Positions 47,017 to 58,827 of a stretch of 64,000 nt of DNA are shown here, piece after piece (position 1 is the first letter of the stretch; every line of letters starts with the position of its first letter). Origin of the DNA: Alisma plantago-aquatica (Eukaryota > Streptophyta > Magnoliopsida > Alismatales > Alismataceae); NCBI GenBank assembly GCA_963693085.1, contig OY856411.1:1345475050-1345539049 (forward strand), read 5' to 3'. The notes below the pieces were generated by a model. That model was given only the letters and a program-made list of their open reading frames with translations. It was not told the DNA's origin and made no database searches. The translations under genes were made by a program, and so were the position numbers.

Positions 47017-49029
47017 TTTTTTGATGCCTGAAGGGGGATTCTTTCAATGGACTACTCGATGGACCTGAGGAATATTCTCATAGACATAATTCTTCCTTAG
47101 AGAAGGAATTTACAATTCTATCTAGAAAAAATGGATACATGAGAACATATCTTCAACGATTCTAATGAGGATACAATAAGTGTTGACGGTGTGTAGTCTG
47201 CAATTTAAATTTAGGCACTATAGAAGCCATCAACAACCTTGAGAGCCTGTACCATTACTCCATTAAATTTCAATAAGGAGAAGTGGATCTTCAGAAGAAA
47301 GCTATGTTAATGAGTGTAACTGCCATTGGTAGTAAACATCCACAAACCCCTCTCCGAAACTCCTTCTATAGTGTTCAACAATCAAAAGAGTTGAGAACTT
47401 CTTATGAGATGTGAATCTATACATGAGTGTAGTTGGCATGTCAAATGGCAAAAGGGCCCACATGAAGAGCATGTTCCCTGTTGATGATGTGAAGTTATGG
47501 TGGTGCACCTAAAGTGAGGACTCGAGTCATCTTCCCTTTTGCACATGAGATCTCTTTTAGAAGAAAATCCAGGTTATCTTCTTGCCAAAAAACATAAAAT
47601 ATGTTACCCAATATGATCTCTGAGCTTGAAGCACACATGCAACATACATCAATATTTCTGTAAGTTTTCATCCATCATGTTGGATATATCTATCATGAAC
47701 AAGGTGGATAAACTCTTCCACTTCAAATTATAACTGAAGACTTGAGTTTGGAATAAATTAGGACAACCCTGAGTAGGGGACTTGACATTAGACATGGCTA
47801 TTGAAGAAGGTCTCAATGACTTGGTAGTTCCAAGCACTATGAAGGGAGAGAGGTAATTTGAAGCGTCAACTTCCAAGGGATCATCTCTGAGTTGATAATC
47901 TGATGAGTCCCCATCCTCTAGCAGATTGTTTGAAGGGTCTGACTATAATGAATCTTGTCAAGCAAGGAATAGGTTCCCCTTGATCGCCTTATCTGAGATA
48001 AAGTAAAGTGCCATTGGTGGTTACATCTAGAGGAGCATGTGACCTTGAGACCCAGGAGTGGTTAGATGACCCCTACTTGAATCTTATGACAAGCACTTGA
48101 GTCACACTAGAGTTGTGTGAGCGTTTATCTAAGGGACACTTGCAATGAGTGTGAGAGTCCAGAAATGGTTGAAGAATCGAGGCTCTAGCAACCATAGAGT
48201 GATTACTAGGAGAACTCCTTGATACTACAGATAGATTAGGAGTTACCTATCGAGAGAGGAAATGAGTATCCCTCCAATAGACACCTACAACGAGTGCAAC
48301 CATAACCCATCAATAGTTTCCAACATAGAGGCACAAGTGACTTAGGACCCAGAGAAGTTAGTGGATTACTTAGTTCTTTGACTCTATGGTGAGCACAATA
48401 GTCACTTGGAGTGGCAACTAGTGCTACTCCAACAAGCACTTACAATGACTGCAACCATCCAACCGGAGCGGTTAGAGGATCACTCTAGGTGCTGTAGTTA
48501 AGCGACATCAAATGACTTGGGACAAGCACTTGTCAATATTTGGTGAAAGATAAGAAAGGGGATGAGACAGAAGGAGAAGGACATTATGCATGCACCTTCA
48601 ACGTTACAAGGGTGCGTGCATGATTATGTAATTAGAGGCTCAAAATTCAACATAACAACATTACAATGAATGCTTTGCCTTAGTTGCTAAAGAGAACATG
48701 ATGAACTGGCATGTAGAGGCATGTTGGACATGTCGTAGTTAGAAGTATTCTCTAGGATGTGATCGTAAGAATTGCAACCCCAATCATGCATGAGCACGAT
48801 ACTGAAAAAACACTATGAAGTAAATTTCTAAAGGTAAATGACGATGATAGAGAATTCCAACAAGAAGGCACTTCTGGTTAAGATTTGAGTGTCCCTGTGC
48901 ACAACTCGAACATGGACCTTGGTTGATATAGAAGCATGCTATACATTCTATTTTAGGAAGGTTTTTCCAACTAGAGGAAAGGAGTTCGACACCTCCAATG
49001 AAGTAGGCCGAATTTAGTGGGGGTGGGAT

Positions 49030-49290
49030 TGTAGCCTACCTTAGCTCCCTTAGAAGGAAGGAAGCTAAGTCAATCTTGGACTAGCTTGGGAGAAGCTAAG
49101 TCAAATATGGAGAATCTACATGGAAGCACTATTCAACTCAAATCCAGCTAAGGAGTAGCTCGACCCAGTATCATTCAACTGGTCCATGCTCAACTCATGT
49201 GCGAGTCAACTAGGTCCAACTCTGAGCCAGCTCAAATGAAAGATTGACTAAGACCCCTTAGCCACAAGTCTGACAAAGGCCGACTCTAGG
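49030..49290 (+). repeat. 3' LTR of the old element, left piece
   Basis: Begins TGTAGCCTACC after a purine tract and aligns with the start of the 5' LTR until CTCTAGG at 49290, where the solo LTR interrupts it. The continuation is at 53278. Confidence 0.7.
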
Positions 49291-52200
49291 TGTAACATAC
49301 TAGAAATAGAACCCTATCCTAGTAGTTTTACCCTTTTGTCTTATCCAAACAAGAGTAAACTAATACATGTAATTAAGGGAATACAAATTACTTTGTGCTT
49401 AATAATAACTCATTTAGGTGATAATAAGAAATTAAAGAACTTAGTTGGATAAGTACCTTCTCATATAATCTTAATGTAGGGTTGAAGTATAATTTGTCAC
49501 TAAGTAATAGAAATCAAAAAGTATTTCGTCTTAGAATTTTCTAGCACTTCCTAAAATAAGAGAAATAAGAGAAAATCCGAATTTTATATAAAGGAGAAGA
49601 TAAATGCAAAATTAAAGGTAATATGGGAATTAAGGGGTAAAGAAGATAATTGAAAAGGTAATGTACCAACAATTTATAATTGGAAACCCATCAGGATAAT
49701 TTGACACTAAAATTCGTTTTCTTGACCAAAAAGTAACTTAAGAGCCAAGTATCAATTAATTTGAAAGATAATTGTATATATTAATGTCCTTATCTAAAGA
49801 AAATAGGAATTAGACCAATAAAGTGAAATAAAATAGTTAATGCCCTCAAATTGGAAAACTAACTCCAAATTCGTAATCTAAACATAAAAATAAGCCTTTG
49901 GGCAAGTTTGCAACTAATTTGGATAATGTTTGATTATTAGGTAATTGTAGGAGAGAGAAAATGCCTAAAAGGTGTAATTAATAAATAAATGTAATTCATG
50001 ACACCAAAAGTTGGAAATAAAAGCATATTCATATCCAACACATTAATTATGACTCGTGTGTCAAGTTTCATAAATTTTGGATAATCCTAAAGCCATAAAT
50101 GAAGAAAGAAAGAGGAAAATGATATTTGATTTATTTAACCCATTAAAGGTTTCCAAAAGGCAAAACTAATTGGATATTCGGAATCTACATGGTTAATTTA
50201 ACATATGTGCAAATTTTAGTTTAATTTGGATTATTCTAGAACCCTTAAATCAGGAAAGAGAATATACATAAATTAATTGAATTTCACTTTGATTGATTTT
50301 CCGATTTTCCTATCTTGGGGCTATCACGCGGCCCATTTATTTCGGTTTTCTTCGAGGCCCTTAGATGAGAATCTGACGGAGATGGAGTCATCTCCTACCT
50401 CCGTTAGGACTCTCTCTCGCGGCTACAGTAACGCGAGATTTCCTCCAAGCTTTCCTCTTCCGTTTTTCCTTCTTGCTGTTTTCTGTTTTCCTTTTTACCA
50501 TCAGCGTTTCCTAACGATTTGGTTGATCCCTATTTTAGTAGGGTCTCTCTCTCTCAATCTCTGGGTCGACTAGAACTTTCCTCCCTTTCCCCTGTTTCCT
50601 GGTTCTATTGGGTTCCTCGATGAACCTGGACTCCTCCCTTATATATTTGGCATCCTACACGATCCTCGAACCCCTACGAACCTCGTTCCCTTGTCCTTTT
50701 GGTCCGGTTTGCCCTGCTTTCAACTCTCCCTACTCCGGCTACTTGTTGCGGCGGCGGCGAGATCGTTCTGAGAGTTTTGGTAGTCGCCGATGTTCGTTTC
50801 TGCTTGGCTTCGGGTCGTGAGGGTGTGGGCAAGCTTCGAGGGCCCTCAATTCGGCTGATCAGGAGGTATCGTGACTTTCTCCCTTTTTCTCTGGTTTCTA
50901 ATCTACGAGCAAATCTCGGTGCTTCCTTTCACCTCAGCGCTTGTTTTCTTCGTGTTTGACTCCGGTTTTGGCTGTCTGTCTCTTCCCTGTTCTTCTTTTG
51001 GCTTCCCGCTGTTTCTTCTTCAATACCCGACCATCTCAGTGTTGGCAGGGTGTTGCGGAGAGAGTTTCTCGAGCTACCGATGACCGTTTTCATCGCGGGT
51101 TGGCTCTCTGAGTTCGTCGGAACTCCTGGAACAAAGTTCATGTAGGGCGCATCGCCCAATTCACACCCTATGGCGATCTGGAGTTGTGGTCGACCTGCTG
51201 ACCTCTGCTGTCAGGGTGCTCTTCGCGGGGGTAACAAGCGTCCTTGTTATTTGTCCTTTATACCCCTTTTTCCCTCCTTATTTTGTGTTTTTCGACCAGG
51301 GGTATTTTGGTCTTTTTGCGCCTTCCTCTTCCTTTTAGCTTTGCGCCTGGTTCCGCTGACTTGGCTTAAGTGGTCCCCTGACGTGGGTGGCTCTGATTGG
51401 CCTGTTCAGGTCCACGTGGATTTTCTCTGCTCTGTATCTGCGATCGAATTATTTGTAATTATCTGATTGGTTTGTAGTTAAAAATTGATAACTAATTATC
51501 GGATGATCAGAAAATCATGGAAAAATATTCGTTGGATTCAGAAAAATGCAAGCTTTCATTTGGTATTGGTTTTGATTCCCGAATCTGATGATTTAAAAGG
51601 GTGATTTTATGGATCTAATTAAATAAGATAAAAACTTGAATAATTCATAACTAATAATTTATAAGTCAGAAAAATATAATAAAATATGTTTTAGACTCAT
51701 AATAACATAACCTAAAATATGGAATAGTTTTCATAACCTAATTCACATAATAATAAAAAGGTAGTTTTTAGGGTTTGGTTTATATATATGAAATTGACAT
51801 AAAATGTCCGACCAGCATAGCCCGGCTGGTTGCGGCTCGGGGGCCCCTAACAAAGGGTCACGGGTTCGAATCACGACCGAGGCATGCTGCGAACGGCATC
51901 CCACGCCTACCGGGCATGGGAGGGGGTGACCGGACCACACCTCTCAAGCCCCAAGGGGTTTACACTGTCCGCGGGGGTCACAAAAGTGGCGCTCGTGCGA
52001 GAGTGGTTCCCCTTGTAAATAAAAAAAAAATTGACATAAAATTGGTATATGTGTTTAATAGGCTCTTTGGTGACCTAGTTTTGGATCCAGAAGTGCTTAG
52101 GACATGTTGGACTTTGATACTAAGGTATGTTGTATCCCCTATTCATCCATATTGAGCAATGCACCTATTTTACCATTCTTTTGACTTTTGCCTACACACA

Positions 52201-53272
52201 TGTCTATTCTTTTGTTATCATAGTTCACGTGAACTATCCTGGTTATTGTGATCTTGGATAATTTCTTGGAATCTTTTGTTGAGATATGTAGACATGATGA
52301 TATTGTTGATGGTATCTACCATTGTTATGTGGAAGGTTATTGATGTTTCATATGTTGACTATTGTGGAAAATCTAATTTGATGTTGGACTAAACTTTCCT
52401 ACTTGCCTCTACATTTTCCTGCTATGTGATTCAGTAACCCTAGAGTAGTATAATTGCATTGGTTTTGTCTCATTTGTGGCAACAATATAATATTTTGATG
52501 GTGGATGTGTGATTCCCCATTCCCGGGCAGGATGTGTGATTCCTGGCCCATATTATATGAATTTGATGGTGGATGTGTGATTCCCCATGCTAGGGCAAGA
52601 TGTGTGATTCTTGGCCCATGTCCCACCATGTTCAAGATGTGTGATTCTTGACCGCCTTTGTGTTTTATAATATTCTAGTGTTATGCTTATCTCACATGTA
52701 TGTAGGATATTGGTCATGATATGTGCATGTGGCATTTCTTTATTGTTTACATATGGCACGTATCTCTTTTGTTAAGAATCTTATCTATTATGCCCGTGCG
52801 GGTAGTCCTATTCTTTTGCATGGGAATCATTCATACTTGATGTCCTTAATGTCATATATTGCTCAAGCTTTTCTTTAGAATACACATACCAGCTTTTGCT
52901 GATATATTTCTCTTTTCTTCTTCTTTTGTCGGGGTATGCTTCCAACCCCAGATTTAGATCGAGGAGAGTGAACTTCACAACAACCTTGTAGCTGATCTTC
53001 GGGAGGCTTGAAGAGGTGGTTAGATGACCCTCGGCTTAGTCCTTGGCTTTATGTTTAGTTTTCCTTTAGATTACCTTATGTGGTGAAGAGTTGTATCAAG
53101 CTTTGTAAATTGTTAGATAAAACCTTTTTTTTCTGCTGCTATTCATTGTGTAATGATACATACATGTTGAATGAATTGATTTCCATCCCTTTGGCGAAAA
53201 ATTTTACGTGGTGTTTGTTTTAAGGGATGTGGTCTTTTCTTTCTAGTAGAGGAGTGGTTTCACTTCTTTACA
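49291..53272 (+). repeat. Gypsy (Tekay/Del-like) solo LTR, 3982 bp
   Basis: Starts TGTAACATAC, ends TTCTTTACA, and is flanked by the perfect 5-bp duplication CTAGG (49286-49290 and 53273-53277). The 3' part (CTTTGGCGAAAAATTTTACG, near 53190-53215) resembles the ends of large plant chromovirus LTRs. No gag-pol or second copy is present, so it is a solo LTR. A GC-rich zone spans about 50320-51440. A SINE is nested inside. The length would be extreme for a single LTR, so a hidden internal deletion derivative is an alternative. Confidence 0.8.
51806..52027 (+). mobile_element. tRNA-derived SINE with 15-bp target duplication
   Basis: About 222 bp with a tRNA-like head: A-box-like TAGCCCGGCTGG near 51818 and B-box GGGTTCGAATC near 51863. 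It ends in an A-run (52021-52030). The perfect duplication AAATTGACATAAAAT lies at 51791-51805 and 52028-52042; its first As merge with the tail. The split promoter, A-tail and long TSD define a plant SINE moved by LINE machinery. No protein is encoded. Confidence 0.93.
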
Positions 53273-53277
53273 CTAGG

Positions 53278-54943
53278 ATTGCTATAAAGGACTTTAGTCA
53301 CACACATCAAGTTCATGACAGTTACATCCTCAACTTTTAATGTATATATATATATATATTTAATTATTACATATTTGTATACTTTATTTGATAAGATGAT
53401 AATAGTGTTATATTATGCCCTTTTGGGGGTGTAGTAATTTATGAAATGAATATTTGGTTAAAGATCATGATGAGATAATCTTTATGGCAATTTTTGGAGA
53501 GACAACGATACTCCTACATTTAATTAGGAATTATAAAGTTCAAACCTAAATAATTTAATTGGAAATTCTAGTAGACTTTTGGGAATCTAAGTCCTTGATA
53601 ATTATCTACATGAGAATTTAGGTCTATGATCAAAATTTAACCCAATTTATATAATCCTAGCTACTATTTTGGATATGAGGAAGAAAAGGTGAATGATTAC
53701 ATACATTTTTGCCTAATTATCTAATCAAATGATCAATACATCTGACTTGTATGTTTCCTCCTAAGTTAGACGTAAACTAGATGTTACACATCCTTGAATG
53801 TATCTAGCTCGTGTCTGGATTCTCAGATGCAGATCCAATAGTAAGTTGACTATCTTCTTCCTTAAGTCCCAAACTTCTTGGATTCCTCAAAGTTCGCACG
53901 ACCCTCCTCCCATCTGCCATCTCTCTTCATGACATATCTACCAAACTAATACTACTGACAAAATTGAGACTCTCTCTCCCTCTCTCTCTCTCTCTCGAGT
54001 ATTTAAGCCCCTATGAAAACCCTAACTCACTCTATGGGAAATATACCCCTTCTCTGACCATCATATTCCTCCGTCAATTTTTACAATGGTTTCCCCACAT
54101 AGCTACAGAATGTGTCCTATACCCCTTTCAACTCAGAACACTTCTCCCTCTTTTAAGCAAGCCTCCTATGCAAAAATTTTTAGTCGAATAGCATTGATAT
54201 GAATCCAAAAACTCAATCCTCCTCCATGGTGACAACAAGATCGAAGGGGGATCTCAAGCCACCAGTGTCAAATGATTTTTTCTACCCCTTCCTTGGTTTG
54301 GTGGCGGAAAGACAAAGCGATGATTGATGCCCGACGGGGCTCGAGAGAAGGATCATGGCGCCCCGAAACACTTTGGCAGTAAGTTTGATTTAACTAGTAC
54401 CCTTCTATTTCCATTACCAATTTATTGTGTGATGGATTTTTTCCAGCTATTTCACATTAGAGAAAACCTCCTTACCACCTCTAATGTCAGTCGCCTGACC
54501 TCTCCTACCTCATTTCCTTCTAGATGTCCCCCTCTCACATTCATTAGATAGGAATGATGATGTTTCCTCCCTCGGTTTTAAGTTTACCCTACCATACTAT
54601 TGTGTTCAAGTTTTATGTTTGTCGCTCTGTATCCCCTGTCCTGTAGAAGGATTTTAGGTCATTTGGTGTTTTTACAATGGGATTCTTCCCCTAATTTGGG
54701 TAGACAACCATGAGTTGTCCAACTAGTTGGTTATGCTCCTTATACAAGTTTTTCTAGGTCCTCTTCCCAACTTCTCTAGACACATTGGAGGATGGGAGAT
54801 GAAGATCTAAGACTTCGAGTAAACCTCCATGAGGGCTCTGCAAGTTTGGAAAATTCTAAGGGAGTCCCTTAGAGGGCTATCTTCATGAGTCAAGTCAATT
54901 CTTGAGCCTTGATCGAATTTCTATGCTCCCAATGAAGCAGGCT
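53278..54943. other. Remainder of split LTR and unrecognised sequence
   Basis: The first 40 bp or so continue the old 3' LTR (AAAGGACTTTAGTCACACAC). A (TA)n run lies at 53343-53358 and a CT-rich microsatellite at 53969-53996, followed by TATTTAAG. The rest has no recognised coding region. Confidence 0.45.
53969..53996. repeat. (CT)n microsatellite
   Basis: A CT dinucleotide run with one CCC interruption. Confidence 0.9.
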
Positions 54944-56533
54944 GTTGACACAATTTTACTATGCGCTTAAACGCAAGAGAACGCGCCGAAGTAATATAGG
55001 CCTTGTGAGGCCCGAGTCGAGCACAAGGATACTCGGAATTGTTGGTGACTCCTACTAACTAGTTGCGATCAGCTAAGCCGATTAAAAGTTGAGGGTTTTT
55101 GTGAAAATTAAAAAGAAAATTGAAAGAAAACAAAACGAACAATCGATTAAATTTTTGGTTTAATCAATTCAAGAAGGTATCTTTAGGATTGCGGTTTCAC
55201 CGCGGGTTTTCATTGTATTAGATTTTATATAATTCCTCAATTTTATCTCTCTATCTGGGTAGTGGCCTGAAAATAGAATTGCCCACTGTCGTGGTGCAAT
55301 TCACTACCTAGGTCTAGGTCGGTTCCACCGTCGTAGTAACCTATACCCTAGACTAGGTGAATTATGAACGATCTCTTAGTATCCACCATTAATTTTACAC
55401 CACCTTGTTCAAGGGATTTGTCGATTAATGTGAATTCTATCTCTTTTCAGCCGTTAATCCTTCTTTGAAAGTGATTAAGGGCATTAATTTATTATTATGG
55501 TGATCAAGCATAACAATATATTGAGAAAACAAAACTATACCACGGATTTAAGAGATAAAATATGATTCACTATTATAAAACTGTCATACAATGAATTCCC
55601 GGGCTACTTCCGGTCCTAAAAACGAAGGATATTAGCCCCGCATGTTCATCTCAAACAAGTACAAGGTAGAGATAGGGGAAATCATGTGAAAAACGTGAAT
55701 TGAGAGGTGAAACCCCTGAACAGAGAAGAACCGGTTGATCCTTTGCGTAGAACACATGCTCTCCCGCCTTTCGGTGGTGAAATCTGTCTTCTGCGGCGTC
55801 CGAATCAACTGGTATGAGCTTCTAGCCTCCGTTCTCCTCTCTACTGCTCCTCGATACTCGTGCAATGGCTAATCCAGATCCTCTTCCCGTCTGGGCGGCC
55901 ATCCTTAGGTATATCTCCCTCATTAGGTCTCTAATTAACCGTAGCCATCCGATTGAGATCATTAGGAAGCCAACTCATATCCTACAGTGTCGATACCATC
56001 GACGCGAGTCGATGGTATCGACCCACTGTAGTAGCAGCCGCCTTTCTTTCCTTTCGTCTGAGTGCCTGATGTAGTCTCTATACCATCGACGCGGGTCGAT
56101 GGTATCGACTACCCTATAGCGACGGTTTTGTCGTTTTGCGTCACTGTAGCCTCCGTGCGTCAATGGTATCGACTTGGTGTCGATACTATCGACTGCTTCT
56201 TCGCCAGCAACCTGATGATAGCTCAATACCATCAACATCCCTGCCAATAGTATCGACTTTTTGCTGATACTTGCGGCTGGCAGCCTGTGGTCCGGTCGAT
56301 GGTATCGACGGAAGCAGATACTTGTTTTTCTTGAAATTCAAACACGAAACCACATAAATTCACACAAATAATAATATTTTGACACTTGATGCTCAAAATG
56401 ATGAAATAAAGGAGATTTGACATAAAATAGTAGCAAAGGCCAAAGTGAATGAATTATGCCACATTAACCATAAAAAATGACTAATAAAAGCATAAAACAC
56501 ATATGAAAAATGCGACTCAAAATCATCGCATCA
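54944..56533 (-). repeat. Athila-like 3' LTR
   Basis: About 1590 bp with TG...CA ends (TGTTGACAC to GCATCA) next to the polypurine tract. It contains AACGCAAGAGAACGCGCCGAAG near 54970, common in such LTRs, and palindromic repeats at 55989-56310. Confidence 0.65.
55989..56310. repeat. Hairpins built on GTCGATGGTATCGAC
   Basis: A perfect 15-bp inverted repeat with a 4-nt loop lies at 55989-56022 (GTCGATACCATCGAC, GCGA, then its complement). A second hairpin lies at 56080-56104, and variants at about 56160-56195, 56225-56260 and 56296-56310. Outer arms CTACAGTG / CACTGTAG extend the first hairpin. Confidence 0.88.
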
Positions 56534-58154
56534 AACTCCCCTAAGCTTGAACGTTGCTCGCCCTCGAGCAACTAATCCTTAGAATAGAATTGCTAATGTC
56601 AACTGAAGAACAACACATCCCAACCAACATCCAAATGACTCCCACCTAACAATCACATACCGACCCTCTCTAACCACAGAGTGGTAATTACCCTGTAGGC
56701 GATAGTAATCATCCATAAAAGAAATTGACCTCAAAACTGATGAACACTATCACATAAGGCAGTTAACATAATAAAACTTGCCGGTTCAGACTTGGTGCAT
56801 CTTGTGATCTCCTATACTACGTTGCTCGCCCTAACTACCATCTAAATGGAAGCAGTTCTCCTGATATACATTAGTGAGGAGAAATTCACGGTGGCCTACC
56901 AATCCGAGCAACGGGTGGATGAAGATGGGTGATTCATGGAAGAAAATGGAAGTATGATACAGTTTCAACATGCATAAAACAAAAATGTCCTACATGATGC
57001 AAATGCACATGAGAAATGCCCTAATGCCTAAAACTGGGTGGAATGATGCATGCACTAACCATCCACCTCAAAACGAGATGGACGTCTATGTAAGATACAT
57101 CATGTACTCAATTATCTTAAAATGTAGGTGATATTACGTTCCTTTCTCCTTCTTATTCTAATAGCTTCTAAAACTTTCTCTTTTTTTTAACATGAAGATT
57201 TTTTTTCATTTTTCAAACCCTTATATCCATAATTGATAATGAATATTTTATTGGGCTTATTTTTCTTCATAACTCAGAAATTTGCACTTATTTAGAAGGT
57301 ATGTAACAATTTAATTCACCATTGAAGAAAAATTAAGATACATGACATACTTTATGCATGAAAAATTATGAATGCATCTACATGACATGCACCTAAAGGT
57401 AATGTGCATGTATCACTATTCTCATTTTTTTTCTTTCTTTTTATGCAAAACATATGGAAAAGGAATTATTGCAAGCCCTATCTACGTGCAATGCAGTCAA
57501 AGAAGTTAAAACTGTAAAGTACTTCCAATTCTTGTGGTGGATTGCAAAAAGTGAAAAGGTGGAAAGATCACAAGACTGGGTGACTGAACCTTAGATAAAT
57601 ATTTTGTGTCCCTCCTTACTGACCTGTGTAGTAGTTAAGAAGTTTCTCTCTCCTACTTCTGATTAAAGTCACATTACCATTTGGTCGGATTAGGCTCAAA
57701 CAAACATGTCCGTCCACTTTCATGAATCATTAGGAGTACATCTGTGAATTGTTGTTTTAGAGTTGACAGAACCAATCATTTTTGTAGGTTAATTGCACAA
57801 GGTTAAACACGACAAGCTTTGCACATGTTGTTTTAAAATTCCCTTGATTTTTCCCATGCACACTATAGAGATGACACAAACTTTATGACATCCACGATTA
57901 CACTAGATAGCATGTGGATCCTAAACAAACTAAAATTGCAAAAACAACTCAAAAGAACAAAAACAATAAAAGAGATAAAGCTGTTCCAACTACCCCCCTA
58001 AGCTTGAATTCGACTATGGCCTCATAGTCAAAAACAAACTTAAAGATTGGAACAGTGATACCGAATCACTCCTGTGGTGGTGGAGGCGGGTACTGCGGTG
58101 CCGTGGGGTCCCAAGACAGGTATTTCCCCTGGAAATTCGGATCATACTGAGGCA

Positions 58155-58826
58155 TCAGAGGAGGCTGTGGATACCCCCAAAATAATTTTGGCTCCAGTAA
58201 TGATCGAAAAAAGGCTGCTGTTGCTCCTCCATCCTGTGCAGCCGGTCATGGATGTTCTGCTGATTCTCGAACAAAAGGCACTCATTCTCAAAGATCACCT
58301 GCTGATTGACAAAGAGTCGATTGGTAGTATCTTGAATACCGGCAAAGGTGGCTGTGTGGCCATGCTGGGTCTGCTGGATGTCTTGCAGCATCGCGTACAT
58401 GCCCTACATGGAATAGGCATCCTCGATTGGCTGCGAGGGCAGTGGTGGTGGTGGCGTAGGCTATGATGATGAAGATGCACCTGGATGCATCCGAGGACGC
58501 TTCCGGGGTGCCACTCGTGCTCGAAGAGGTGTAAAGGCCTCCTCTTCCTCCTCAGCCTCATCGTCATGTCCGTCATCGCCGCCATCATTGCCGCCTTCTT
58601 CATCGGAGTCAGTGATGGCTATGATTGGCCATCGAAAATGTTGTGCCCCGTCGATGTTGAAGACCGGATCGGGCAGCGCACACTCCTGGTATGCGTGGTT
58701 GACATGGCAATGCGCAAACGCCACACCATCTCGGAGAAGTAGGAGATTGGACCGGTGTAAATGCTGCAAGTTCACCTTGCTTCTTGTAGAGAGAGGAGTC
58801 AGCTGCTCGAGATTCAACCCCAGGTA
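58155..58826 (-). pseudogene. Retroelement ORF fragment of unknown function
   Basis: Read down from 58826: NLEQLTPLSTRSKVNLQHLH, CALPDPVFNIDGAQHFRWP, an Asp/Glu-rich run, RKRPRMHPGASSSS and a stop near 58461. A second open segment follows (58400-58155), rich in Gln with QNIHDRLHRMEEQQQPFFDH. It resembles accessory ORFs in plant Gypsy elements that are often labelled putative plant transposon protein. No catalytic motif is visible. Broken by at least two stops. Confidence 0.45.
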
Positions 58827-58827
58827 G

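Larger units (their letters stand above)
45829..49290 (+). mobile_element. Old LTR retroelement lacking recognisable pol
   Basis: Direct repeats define two LTRs: 45829-47002, and one starting 49030, both sharing CTTAGCTCCCTT, GAGAAG(C)CAAGTCAAA and GATTGACTAAG(A/G)CCCCTT. A primer site TGGTGTCAGAGC (one change from the tRNA-Met site) lies at 47005-47016, and a purine tract GTGGGGGTGGGA just before 49030. The interior of about 2 kb shows only decayed gag-like sequence with a possible zinc-knuckle trace (CWTCRS...GCDRKNCNPNH, near 48730-48795). Its 3' LTR is split at 49290 by a later insertion and resumes at 53278 (AAAGGACTT...CACACACATCAAG). Confidence 0.72.
54944..58827 (-). mobile_element. 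Athila-like Ty3/Gypsy 3' end, 5'-truncated
   Basis: A minus-strand LTR (54944-56533) is followed on its internal side by a polypurine tract (CTTAGGGGAGTTT on the minus strand) and the word TTGCTCGAGGGCGAGCAACG (near 56545-56571). This is a hallmark of plant Athila-type 3' ends. Further in, toward 58827, lie remains of a Pro/Gln- and acid-rich ORF. No gag, RT or integrase is visible, and the element is cut off near 58827. Confidence 0.7.

Noticed and set aside
50277..51466. Several open frames of 70-98 codons rich in Phe, Leu and Ser.
   Set aside because: They fall in the C/T-rich zone of the solo LTR and reflect base composition.
51806..51900. tRNA gene suggested by the B-box GGGTTCGAATC.
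   Set aside because: No cloverleaf partner arms were found, and it is followed by an unrelated body, A-tail and target duplications; it is a SINE head.
53340..54943. Possible promoter or gene around the CT microsatellite and TATTTAAG near 54000.
   Set aside because: No following exon with coding character was found; could be an LTR promoter remnant but boundaries are not visible.
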